From Bacteroidales bacterium (GTDB lineage: Bacteria; Bacteroidota; Bacteroidia; Bacteroidales; 4484-276): a stretch of 26,767 nucleotides of DNA. The stretch spans positions 1 through 26,767 of the forward strand of contig JAOZRY010000002.1 of the NCBI GenBank assembly GCA_029939965.1, given 5' to 3'. This document shows positions 1 to 7,140 of the stretch, one piece after another (the first letter of the stretch is position 1; each line of letters opens with the position of its first letter). The position numbers and the translations under genes were made by a program. The notes below the pieces were generated by a model, which saw only the letters and a program-made list of their open reading frames with translations, ran no database searches and was not told where the DNA came from.

Positions 1-1468
1 AGTTTCGGCGATCAAATTTGTATGTAAGATCCAGAATAGCAATATTAGCGTAAACCAGGTTGTGATCATCATAAATATTATCTTCTAACACATTCTTGTT
101 ATAGGTTTGTTTATAGTAAGCAGCTTTGGCTTTTACTTTTTTGTTAAACTTTTTTTCGATCATGAAATTAATATCCTGAAAGTAGGTGAGGTCACCAATA
201 GAAAAGAAGCTGGTTTTGTATCCATCAGTTCCTTCCATACCCCCGGTAATATTAGAAGTAATGGTATCTTTCTCGATCGATTTGGCCAAAGAATAATTAA
301 ATGTGAGCGTTGTACCGTATCTTCCGCCCAACTTTGATTTTTTGGGAATGGTATATATAATTTGTCCCTGAACGCCAAATTCTCCATTTTGCTGAGTAGC
401 ATAGGGATAAAGTGTTGCAAGGCTGTATGGGTGCTCCTTGCTGATTGCCGGGAGGTAATTAATATCTAACATGGATGGTGTACCATTTTCCACAAGTCGT
501 GATTTATAACTCATGTTATCTATCCACTTTGTTGAAAGAAAAATTCCTAATCCTTTTTGAGAATAACTCAAGGTTGAATAAATGGCTTGTCCTTTTTTAT
601 AGATATAATCATTTGTAGCATTTGGGTCGGTACCTTTTTCTGCATACTCAGCATAAAAGTTGAAACCTCCATGGGCTATGTTTGTACGAGCTGCCCATGA
701 TCCTACATTGTTTGGATACACAAGTTGGTAGGTTTTTTGATTAATCATTTCAATAAGTTCGCCAGTAATGGTATCCAATTCAAAATAAGATGAATCAACT
801 GTGTAGGTTGGACTGTTTTGTGTTTTTTCGTATTTGCTCACGAAACTACCCCCAAAACTTACTTTAGTTTTACTTTCAGCCATTGAGCCAAACATATCGT
901 TTAAGTAGAAATCACCATCGATACCTCTTACAATCCCACGATTTCCAGCTTCGTAAGGTTCCCAGAAATAGCGTTGTGTGCCTACCAATCCTTTTAGCAT
1001 TACACCTTTTGCGGGCGAAAAATGGGCATTAAAACCATAAAAGTTATTATCGTACCCCAGCGTCCATTCTTCCCAACCCCGAAGTATTAGTCCACTGCCA
1101 AATTGTTCATAAAAATGTCCTGCCGTCATTTCAAGTGTACCCACTTTATATTTTGCAAACCAATATGGAATACCCACTCCTTCATATCGATCATCGAAAC
1201 CAAGCATAGGGTTCAGGTAACTTTCAAAGCGTAAGCCAGTCGAAAAATCGCCATTGGTGTAAATGAAATTCCCATAAGCATTCATACCAAATTTACGAAA
1301 ATTGAGTGTTGAATCAGTAATTCCTAATTTGTCATCTTCGCTGTAATACTGTGCATCCATCTGAATGTTTCCATTCACTCTTCCACCCTCCAGGAAATTT
1401 TGGGAATAGGTGGTTATAGAAATAAAAACAAAAATTACAGTTATTGATTTTAATAGTATTGTTTTCAA
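1..1468 (-). CDS. DUF6029-like outer-membrane protein (partial, C-terminus beyond window)
   Basis: An open frame runs leftward from a TTG codon at 1468 to the window edge, about 489 codons without a stop. The first 20 or so residues (KTILLKSITVIFVFISITTYS, then Gln-Asn) form a signal peptide. The rest alternates polar and aromatic residues as in an outer-membrane beta-barrel or porin-like protein, with a start-proximal block (LEGGRVNGNIQMDAQYY) that I recognise from the Bacteroidota DUF6029 family. No function is established for the family. The start is non-ATG: no in-frame ATG lies between the preceding in-frame stop and the signal peptide, so TTG at 1468 is the best choice. It begins 17 bases after the stop of the thioredoxin gene, so the two are probably cotranscribed. 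This adjacency suggests a periplasmic thiol partner, but that is inference. Confidence 0.75.
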   Translation of the reverse strand, partial: MKTILLKSITVIFVFISITTYSQNFLEGGRVNGNIQMDAQYYSEDDKLGITDSTLNFRKFGMNAYGNFIYTNGDFSTGLRFESYLNPMLGFDDRYEGVGIPYWFAKYKVGTLEMTAGHFYEQFGSGLILRGWEEWTLGYDNNFYGFNAHFSPAKGVMLKGLVGTQRYFWEPYEAGNRGIVRGIDGDFYLNDMFGSMAESKTKVSFGGSFVSKYEKTQNSPTYTVDSSYFELDTITGELIEMINQKTYQLVYPNNVGSWAARTNIAHGGFNFYAEYAEKGTDPNATNDYIYKKGQAIYSTLSYSQKGLGIFLSTKWIDNMSYKSRLVENGTPSMLDINYLPAISKEHPYSLATLYPYATQQNGEFGVQGQIIYTIPKKSKLGGRYGTTLTFNYSLAKSIEKDTITSNITGGMEGTDGYKTSFFSIGDLTYFQDINFMIEKKFNKKVKAKAAYYKQTYNKNVLEDNIYDDHNLVYANIAILDLTYKFDRRN

Positions 1469-1485
1469 AGCTGTTAAGTTTTTAG

Positions 1486-2007
1486 TTAATCAATATTTTC
1501 TCCGTTTACAAGCTTTTCAACAATCTCGATATATTCGGTTTCATCACCTTCGAGGTAGCCAATGTGCTGCCATACTACATTACCATTTCCATCGATAATA
1601 AATGTGTGTGGCGGAATGTTTACATTCATCGAACGTTTGAGATCGCCATTGGGGTCGAGCAGGACATCAAACTCCCAGCCTTTCCCATTTACTGTTGGAA
1701 GTACCCGTTTACTCGATCGGGCGTTATCGATAGAAATGGCATAGAGTTTTACTCCGGTTTCTTCAACCCACTCTTCATAAACATCATTTATAGCATCATG
1801 TTCTTTCATACATGGTTTGCACCACGTAGCCCAAAAAGTCATAATAATAGGTTTGCCATCATTGTGGATGTCTTTTGTGTTGAAAGGTTCGCCACTTATG
1901 TTTTGCAAATTAACATCAGGAAGCTTGAAAATTACTTTATTTCCATCCTGGCTAAATACTGAAGTTGTGAAAAGCAAGATTAATGAAACGAGCAAATAGT
2001 TTTTCAT
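1486..2007 (-). CDS. Secreted TlpA-type thiol-disulfide oxidoreductase (thioredoxin fold)
   Basis: A 173-residue protein with an N-terminal signal peptide (MKNYLLVSLILLFTTSVFSQ), so it acts in the periplasm or at the membrane surface. The redox motif WATWCKPC is a CxxC active site in the position expected for the TlpA/ResA/AhpC-TSA branch of the thioredoxin fold. The cis-proline region is seen as NIPPHTFIID, and the C-terminal strand is followed by the usual Gly-Asn-Val-Val-Trp turn. Length fits a single-domain TlpA protein. Such proteins reduce or isomerise disulfides in exported proteins or help cytochrome c maturation; no cytochrome genes are nearby, so the substrate is unknown. It lies between manA and the DUF6029 gene on the same strand, 17 bases upstream of the latter, and has its own candidate promoter box. 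Confidence 0.9.
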   Translation of the reverse strand: MKNYLLVSLILLFTTSVFSQDGNKVIFKLPDVNLQNISGEPFNTKDIHNDGKPIIMTFWATWCKPCMKEHDAINDVYEEWVEETGVKLYAISIDNARSSKRVLPTVNGKGWEFDVLLDPNGDLKRSMNVNIPPHTFIIDGNGNVVWQHIGYLEGDETEYIEIVEKLVNGENID

Positions 2008-2042
2008 AGTTAAGAATTTAGATAGTGAATGATTTAATTCTT

Positions 2043-2050
2043 CAAAAATA
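2043..2050 (-). promoter_or_regulatory. Candidate Bacteroidota -7 box for the thioredoxin/DUF6029 pair
   Basis: The minus strand reads TATTTTTG here, matching the TAnnTTTG consensus, about 36 bases upstream of the thioredoxin start. No clear TTG -33 element is visible at the expected spacing, so this rests on the -7 box alone. Confidence 0.4.
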
Positions 2051-2073
2051 AATTTATTAGTTGAATTATAGTT

Positions 2074-3054
2074 TTATAAAATATAGGTTTCCAGTAATTT
2101 AGATTCAGTCGAAGGATGGATTTCAATTTTATTTATTTCATTGGGTATGAGCATGCACTCACCCATCTGTAACTCAGTAGTGCCTTCAGGGTATTTTATT
2201 GTCATTTTACCCTGAACACAAGTGTAGATAATAAATGAATCGAGTTCTTCATAATTTTTTGAAATGGCTTTATCAAGGTGCAGAACATTGGTAGTAAAAT
2301 AGGTTTCGTTTACTGCTTCTACACTTTGGTTTTTTATCCGTGGATAGTTGCTTTTGTATTCGTCATAAACATTATAGTCGATAGCCTCTAATGCTTGTTC
2401 GGTGTGTAATTCCCGCGATTCACCTTTATTATTCACTCTGTCCCAATCGTAAATTCGATATGTAGTATCTGAGGTTTGTTGAATTTCGGCCAACAAAATC
2501 CCCGGGCCTAAGGCATGTACTCTGCCTGCCGGCATATAGTAAATGTCGTTAGCTTGTACTTTTTCAAAATTCAGGATATTTTTAAGAGATTTATTAGTGA
2601 GGTGGTCAATATAAATTTTTTGATTTACTTTTTTGCTGAAACCACTTATTAGCTCCGCATTATTATTGGCACTTATGATGTACCACATTTCTGTTTTTCC
2701 GTTACCAAGACCTCTTTTTTGTGCCAACGCATCATCAGGGTGAACCTGGATAGACAGCCAATCGTTGGCATCGATAAACTTTACCAGAATTGGAAATTCA
2801 TTTTTGTATTTTTCATAAACCTTGCTGCCTACCAGATCGTCCATGTACACTTGTACCAGTTCGTTTAATTCATTACCAGCCAAAAATCCATCAGCAACTA
2901 CAGTTTCGTTATCCTTTACACCCGAAAGCACCCAGGCCTCACCGCAATTGGAGAGGTTTCCGTAATCCATACCTAACACAGTATTTATCATTTTACCGCC
3001 CCAGATTTTATCTCTGAATCCGGGTCGGAATTTTAGTGGATAGAGTTTTTCCAT
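2074..3054 (-). CDS. manA: Mannose-6-phosphate isomerase, class I
   Basis: A 326-residue cytosolic zinc enzyme interconverting fructose-6-phosphate and mannose-6-phosphate, which feeds GDP-mannose and exopolysaccharide precursors or mannose catabolism. Class I metal ligands are visible: the SIQVHPDD motif (Gln103, His105), Glu122 in KTEMWY, and His180 in PAGRVHALGPG, which also carries the family signature around the active site. The N-terminal FRDKIWGG block is typical of the short bacterial form, and the length matches it. The start is the only ATG before this conserved block. The gene lies 66 bases upstream of the thioredoxin gene on the same strand. The polysaccharide export operon lies 600 bases upstream in the same direction, separated by a repeat cluster, so a shared role in polysaccharide supply is possible but not shown. 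Confidence 0.95.
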   Translation of the reverse strand: MEKLYPLKFRPGFRDKIWGGKMINTVLGMDYGNLSNCGEAWVLSGVKDNETVVADGFLAGNELNELVQVYMDDLVGSKVYEKYKNEFPILVKFIDANDWLSIQVHPDDALAQKRGLGNGKTEMWYIISANNNAELISGFSKKVNQKIYIDHLTNKSLKNILNFEKVQANDIYYMPAGRVHALGPGILLAEIQQTSDTTYRIYDWDRVNNKGESRELHTEQALEAIDYNVYDEYKSNYPRIKNQSVEAVNETYFTTNVLHLDKAISKNYEELDSFIIYTCVQGKMTIKYPEGTTELQMGECMLIPNEINKIEIHPSTESKLLETYIL

Positions 3055-3117
3055 TCTTTTGTATTCTTTTAGTTCAACAAATTATTACAATAAAAAAACG
3101 AAGATATCTGATTTTAT

Positions 3118-3249
3118 GAACATTTCAAACGATCTCATAAATAACTTAATTGCCTTTAGTAAAGATTTACATAAGTATCATGAGCTTTGTAAAAAAGAAC
3201 ATGAAATCACAAAGGAAATTTACCCGGCTACCGATAAAATATTCTGATT
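3118..3249 (+). CDS. Possible small hypothetical protein (43 aa)
   Basis: A short open frame from an ATG at 3118 encodes 43 residues, largely polar and predicted amphipathic helix (NDLINNLIAFSKDLHKYHEL). A longer version from a TTG at 3059 is possible but overlaps the manA leader. I recognise no family, and there is no clear ribosome-binding site or -7 box. It lies divergent to manA and ends at the first palindromic repeat. It may be chance; listed only because its composition is protein-like. Confidence 0.2.
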
Positions 3250-3439
3250 AACCCAGTATGGGTTACGCTATTGTAGCACTGGTTAATTTGATGACTGCTC
3301 TACAACCCGGTATGGGTTGAGTTATATGTTTTAGCAATGTTTACTAATATATTTAAATTATAGCGAAACCCATACGGGGTTTTGAATTCATTTACATTGA
3401 AAATATCTAAACTACAATAGCAGCAACCCATACTGGGTT
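3250..3439. repeat. Nested cluster of four palindromic 15-mers (MITE- or REP-like)
   Basis: Four near-identical imperfect palindromes lie at 3250-3264 (AACCCAGTATGGGTT), 3304-3318 (AACCCGGTATGGGTT), 3367-3381 (AACCCATACGGGGTT) and 3425-3439 (AACCCATACTGGGTT). The last two are in the opposite orientation to the first two, and copy 4 is the exact reverse complement of copy 1. The match continues inward: GCTATTGTAG at 3267-3276 is the reverse complement of CTACAATAGC at 3412-3421, with a 2- versus 3-base linker. Copies 2 and 3 pair in the same nested way. The whole 190-base block can therefore fold on itself, as expected for a non-autonomous mobile element or a REP-type array. It carries no gene, and no second cluster was seen in this window. 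Confidence 0.75.
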
Positions 3440-3656
3440 CAAGAGGAGAGATGTGTTTGCTCCTCCTCCATTTAATGCCTAAATTATTTTGTGAATTTCC
3501 AAGACCCTATTTTCATAACCTAATGGCTATGCACACGTGCAGGACTCTAAATGCATAATAAATTGATAATTAGTAGAGTCCAATTTTATGCGGGTTGCCA
3601 GAAATTTTAACCGGATTATCTGATTCCTTTTAAAGGAAAAGAATACCCTTAATTGA
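3440..3656. other. Non-coding stretch downstream of the autokinase gene
   Basis: No supported gene. Near 3625-3645 the sequence TTCCTTTTAAAGGAA forms a short inverted repeat about 15 bases beyond the autokinase stop codon. It could contribute to transcript ending but lacks a proper T-run, so I do not call it a terminator. Confidence 0.4.
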
Positions 3657-6119
3657 TTATGCTTTCCCAAAGATTTTTTTGAACATCGACTTTTTATCCG
3701 ACCCGTTATCATCCGAATAATATCCATACCCATAGCCGTAACCATACCCATATCCATATCCGTAACCATATCCGTAACCATATCCATATCCGTAGCCGTA
3801 AGAACCTTTTCCGAGTTTTACATCATTGATAAGAATATAGGTGTTGGGAAGCTTGCGATTTTCGATATCTTTAATAATCGATTCAAAGATTTTTTTATTG
3901 GTATAATTCTGGCGAACCAGGAACAGGTTGGCATTGGTGTATTTCATCATTAGGAATGCATCGGTAACTAATCCAACCGGTGGTGAGTCAAGAATGATAT
4001 AGTCATATTTTTCCTTAACAAGTGCCATCAGCTCATCGTTTTTATCAGAGGCAATGAGCTCAGCCGGGTTTGGAGGTACCGGACCGGCCATAATAATATC
4101 AAGGTTTTTAACCGGCGATGTTTGAACTATATCTTCAAATTTACTTTTATTTATAAGATATGAGCTAATTCCCTCTGTATTAGTCAACCCAAAGTCCTGA
4201 TAGATTTTTGGTTTTCTGAGATCGTAGCCCATCAGTAAAGTTTTCTTGTTGTACATCGCAAAGATGCAGGCAATATTTATGGAAGTAAATGTTTTTCCGG
4301 CACCAACCATATCTGATGTTACCAGAACGGTTTGTTGATCCATACCCTTAGTTAAATATTGCAGGTTTGTTCTAATGGATCTGAAAGATTCGGCAATAGA
4401 TGATTTTGGTGACTCAGAAACAACAAGAGCGGTTTCTTTATTATTATGAATGATATGACCAACAATTGGCAGGTTGGTTAGTTTTTCAATATCTTTCCTT
4501 TCGATGATCTTATCGTTAAAATAATCTTTTCCGAGAATATATGCAACCGGAAGAATCAGACCCAACATCAAAGCTATGAGGTAGTTCAGGCTTTTCTTAG
4601 GGTACACCGGCGTATCATCATCGCCACGGGCAATATCAATAATCTCATTGTCAGGCAAGTTCGAAGCTTTTACAATTTGAGCTTCCGAGCGTTTCTGGAG
4701 CAGGAATGTGTATAGGGCATCGTTGAGTTTAAACTTACGCTCAATTCCAAATAGCTGACGTTGTGTTTCAGGTAAACGGGATACTTCTTTTTCAAGCTTA
4801 AAAATTCTTTCATCAATCGATTCAATGGAAATTTCAGAAGTATTGATAATGCTTGACAGGTTCTCAAGAATAGTCGTTTTGGTTGTTCTTATACGTTGAT
4901 CAATGGCAGCAACCACCGGGTTTTTTTCAGAAGAAGAAAACAGGATGTCGGCTCTTTCGGCATATAGTTCGGCCAGTCCGCTAATTAATTGTGATAGCAG
5001 GGGGTCTTCAATTCCCATTGATGAGGGGATGATAACATCATCAATATTATCTTTATTTCTACTGAGATAATCCTGAAGGTTTCGGTAATATTTTGCTTTA
5101 ATAATGAACTGCGCTTTTTCTTCCTCAAATTTCTGCATGTTTTCAAAAACCTGATTTGCTTTAAAATCAAGATCCATGACTTCGTTGTTAATTCTAAAAT
5201 TCTGTAGTCTCGTTTCAGCAAAAGTTAGCGAATCAGTAATATCCACCAGTTCCGAATCGATAAAACGAATAGTATTATCGGCTATCTGGTTCTTTTTCTC
5301 GATTCCTCTGAGTAGGTATTGACGCGTTAATTCATTGAGGTAATCGCTCAATTTTTGTTGATTGTCGCCTTTTATCGAAATTTCAATAATAGAAGCTTCC
5401 CTGTTTATTGGCTCTAATTGAGTGCTTCTGAAAGTAGATATGAGGCCTTTGTAATCGCTAAAAACAAATGAAAGATTTTTATCAATAAAGTCTGAATTGA
5501 ATTCTTCGGTAAGGAATATTGTAAATTTGAAAAGGTTGTTTGTAACCACTTCACCAAAATTATGTTCTTCGTTAATTAAAATCGACTCTTCAATTTTTCT
5601 TATATCTTTTTTTTCAGTAAAATTGTATAATGTGGCTTTTTCGGTTTGAACTGTAAGACGATATTTTTTATTACTAAGAATAAACAAATTGAACTTAATA
5701 TTTTTTGGCTGTGCATGCTCCAAATCCATTTCAATCAGTATTGGTGAAGATTTATATAATTCGTGTGTAACAAAATTATCTTCTTCAAAGTATGATATCT
5801 CAAAATTCAGGTTGTTTATTGTTCTTTCAGCCAACGAATAGGAATTGATAATTCCCATTTCGTTCTCCAGGTTTTGTTGATTATTCATTAACCCAAGTCC
5901 TATCAAATTCTGATTGACTTTATCATCCTTAATCAGAACCGTGGTTTTTACCTCAAATACCGGCTTTGTATATTTGTTGAACAAAAAAGCGATAACAAGG
6001 GAAACAAAGACGGTGAGGGCAAAGAAATACCAGAATCTAAAAAACTTAAAAAACAGTGCTTTAATGTCAATTGATTCTTCCTGATCAAACTGTTGTGTAT
6101 TGTTGTAATTTGTATCCAC
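3657..6119 (-). CDS. Wzc-like polysaccharide biosynthesis tyrosine autokinase with (Tyr-Gly)n tail
   Basis: An 820-residue inner-membrane protein that controls chain length and export of surface polysaccharide by autophosphorylation. Order of parts: a cytoplasmic N-terminus, a first membrane helix at about residues 30-50 (FWYFFALTVFVSLVIAFLF), a large Wzz-type periplasmic domain with coiled coil, a second membrane helix near 520 (YLIALMLGLILPVAYILG), then the bacterial tyrosine kinase (BY-kinase) domain. The Walker A motif GAGKT is at 606-610; Walker A' reads LLMGYDLRKP, where Gly replaces the first Asp, a form I believe is common in Bacteroidota; Walker B is YIILDSPP. The C-terminal tyrosine cluster, normally irregular, is here residues 774-801: 15 tyrosines in 28 residues, strictly alternating Tyr-Gly and ending Tyr-Tyr. 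It starts 8 bases after the export lipoprotein gene, so both form one operon. No tyrosine phosphatase or glycosyltransferase gene is nearby. Confidence 0.93.
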   Translation of the reverse strand: MDTNYNNTQQFDQEESIDIKALFFKFFRFWYFFALTVFVSLVIAFLFNKYTKPVFEVKTTVLIKDDKVNQNLIGLGLMNNQQNLENEMGIINSYSLAERTINNLNFEISYFEEDNFVTHELYKSSPILIEMDLEHAQPKNIKFNLFILSNKKYRLTVQTEKATLYNFTEKKDIRKIEESILINEEHNFGEVVTNNLFKFTIFLTEEFNSDFIDKNLSFVFSDYKGLISTFRSTQLEPINREASIIEISIKGDNQQKLSDYLNELTRQYLLRGIEKKNQIADNTIRFIDSELVDITDSLTFAETRLQNFRINNEVMDLDFKANQVFENMQKFEEEKAQFIIKAKYYRNLQDYLSRNKDNIDDVIIPSSMGIEDPLLSQLISGLAELYAERADILFSSSEKNPVVAAIDQRIRTTKTTILENLSSIINTSEISIESIDERIFKLEKEVSRLPETQRQLFGIERKFKLNDALYTFLLQKRSEAQIVKASNLPDNEIIDIARGDDDTPVYPKKSLNYLIALMLGLILPVAYILGKDYFNDKIIERKDIEKLTNLPIVGHIIHNNKETALVVSESPKSSIAESFRSIRTNLQYLTKGMDQQTVLVTSDMVGAGKTFTSINIACIFAMYNKKTLLMGYDLRKPKIYQDFGLTNTEGISSYLINKSKFEDIVQTSPVKNLDIIMAGPVPPNPAELIASDKNDELMALVKEKYDYIILDSPPVGLVTDAFLMMKYTNANLFLVRQNYTNKKIFESIIKDIENRKLPNTYILINDVKLGKGSYGYGYGYGYGYGYGYGYGYGYGYGYGYYSDDNGSDKKSMFKKIFGKA
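3717..3800 (-). repeat. Hexanucleotide tandem repeat encoding the (Tyr-Gly)n kinase tail
   Basis: Degenerate 6-base units (plus-strand CCATAT, CCGTAA and close variants) repeat in frame and encode 14 tyrosines alternating with 13 glycines plus a final tyrosine. Longer exact units are embedded: the 12-mer CCATATCCGTAA occurs in perfect tandem at 3754-3777, and a block beginning CCATATCCATATCCGTA recurs with 30-base spacing (3748 and 3778). Because units are multiples of three, slippage would change the number of tyrosines without breaking the frame. Confidence 0.9.
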
Positions 6120-6127
6120 AGCTTTTG

Positions 6128-6925
6128 CTAATTAGTTTGAAAGAAATTAATTAATAGTAATGTTGTTGAAATGGTTGTTAAAATAAGGGCATAAGGAAAT
6201 TGGTTAAAGGCAAAGTTTTTTCCCTTAATTGGTGGAACATAAATAATGTCGTTGGGCTGAATATAAAAATACTCACTTTCGAGGATTGAAACATCATTTA
6301 GGTTTATCCTTTTTGTTTTTGTTCCGGTTTGAGTTTCTCTAATTATTATTATTTGGTCTCTTTTGGCAAAATTGGTCAAATCGCCTGCCATTGCTATTGC
6401 CTCGAGAATAGTTAATTTGTTTTGATAAACATTAATCTGTCCGGCACGTTTAACTTCCCCTAAAGCAGCTATCTTGAAAAGTGCCAATCTAACAACAACC
6501 GTCGATTCTTTGATGTAATCCTTTACGATACTCGAAATCAAATCTTTTGCTTCTTCAATAGTGAGATCCTTGAGGTAAATGCTTCCTACAAAAGGAAAGT
6601 CAATATATCCGGCCTCCGACACAAGAAAACTATTCAGATAAATACCGGCATCGGTGTAATAGTTGGTGCTGTTTCGGGCTTGGTCATCACTAAAAATGTT
6701 CTCACTTGTGGCTAACACACTTCTAACTTTTATGTAAAGATTGTCGCCGGGTTGTATTCTGTACAGAGTAAGATCAGTTTTAAAATGGGTGCGAATGGTA
6801 TCGGTTTTTTCAACCTGTTGCTGAAGATATTCAATTCGCTTCATGGGAATGCACGATGAAAAAACCAGTGCAAAAACAAAAATAAAAGTTATAGCCCGTA
6901 AGGTAAAGTGTGTGGTTCGGTTCAT
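6128..6925 (-). CDS. Wza-like polysaccharide export lipoprotein (OPX family, SLBB domain)
   Basis: A 265-residue outer-membrane polysaccharide export protein. It has a lipoprotein signal (VFALVFSSC, modified Cys near residue 25). Next comes the Poly_export domain, seen in YRIQPGDNLYIKV and the strand block EAGYIDFPFVGSIYL followed by LTIEEAKDLI. An SLBB-type domain follows (GEVKRAGQINVYQNKLTILEAIAMAGDL, quoted in two parts: GEVKRAGQINVY and LTILEAIAMAGDL). It ends in a hydrophobic C-terminal helix (YALILTTISTTLLLINFF), as is common in Bacteroidota members. The family forms the outer-membrane channel or connector that works with a Wzc-type kinase; the kinase gene follows after 8 bases. It is shorter than E. 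coli Wza, which is usual for this phylum. A -7 promoter box lies about 50 bases upstream. Confidence 0.92.
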   Translation of the reverse strand: MNRTTHFTLRAITFIFVFALVFSSCIPMKRIEYLQQQVEKTDTIRTHFKTDLTLYRIQPGDNLYIKVRSVLATSENIFSDDQARNSTNYYTDAGIYLNSFLVSEAGYIDFPFVGSIYLKDLTIEEAKDLISSIVKDYIKESTVVVRLALFKIAALGEVKRAGQINVYQNKLTILEAIAMAGDLTNFAKRDQIIIIRETQTGTKTKRINLNDVSILESEYFYIQPNDIIYVPPIKGKNFAFNQFPYALILTTISTTLLLINFFQTN

Positions 6926-6973
6926 CTACTATTAATTATCTGATTTGTTGATACTATTTACTTTAATGAAGCG

Positions 6974-6981
6974 CAAAAATA
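6974..6981 (-). promoter_or_regulatory. Candidate -7 box for the polysaccharide export operon
   Basis: The minus strand reads TATTTTTG, matching TAnnTTTG, about 49 bases upstream of the export lipoprotein start. No convincing -33 TTG is seen. It lies back to back with the topA promoter in the 215-base divergent intergenic region. Confidence 0.4.
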
Positions 6982-7107
6982 GTTTTATTTATCTAAAAGT
7001 CTAATTTTTTAGGTTGTTAATGCAGGTGATAAAACATGGTTTTGTTGATTTTTTTTATAAAAATTCCCGATCAAAATTTGTTATTGAATAAGATTAATTA
7101 ATTATTT

Positions 7108-7115
7108 TACTTTTG
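7108..7115 (+). promoter_or_regulatory. Candidate -7 box of topA
   Basis: TACTTTTG matches the Bacteroidota TAnnTTTG consensus. A TTG at 7084-7086 sits 21 bases upstream as a possible -33 element. This gives a leader of roughly 20 bases. It is followed by a good Shine-Dalgarno sequence AAGGAG at 7130-7135, five bases before the ATG, which is unusual for this phylum, where such sequences are often weak. Confidence 0.5.
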
Positions 7116-7140
7116 CCGCGAAAAATATAAAGGAGTAAGT

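Noticed and set aside
3250..3439. A possible CRISPR array from four evenly spaced (54-63 base) repeats
   Set aside because: The repeats are only 15 bases, two are inverted relative to the others, and the intervening sequences pair with each other, unlike spacers. No cas genes are present.
3527..3787. An 86-codon frame with Met-Asp/Met-Gly repeats overlapping the autokinase tail
   Set aside because: It is the alternate-frame reading of the Tyr-Gly hexanucleotide repeat, so its repetitiveness is a by-product of the real gene.
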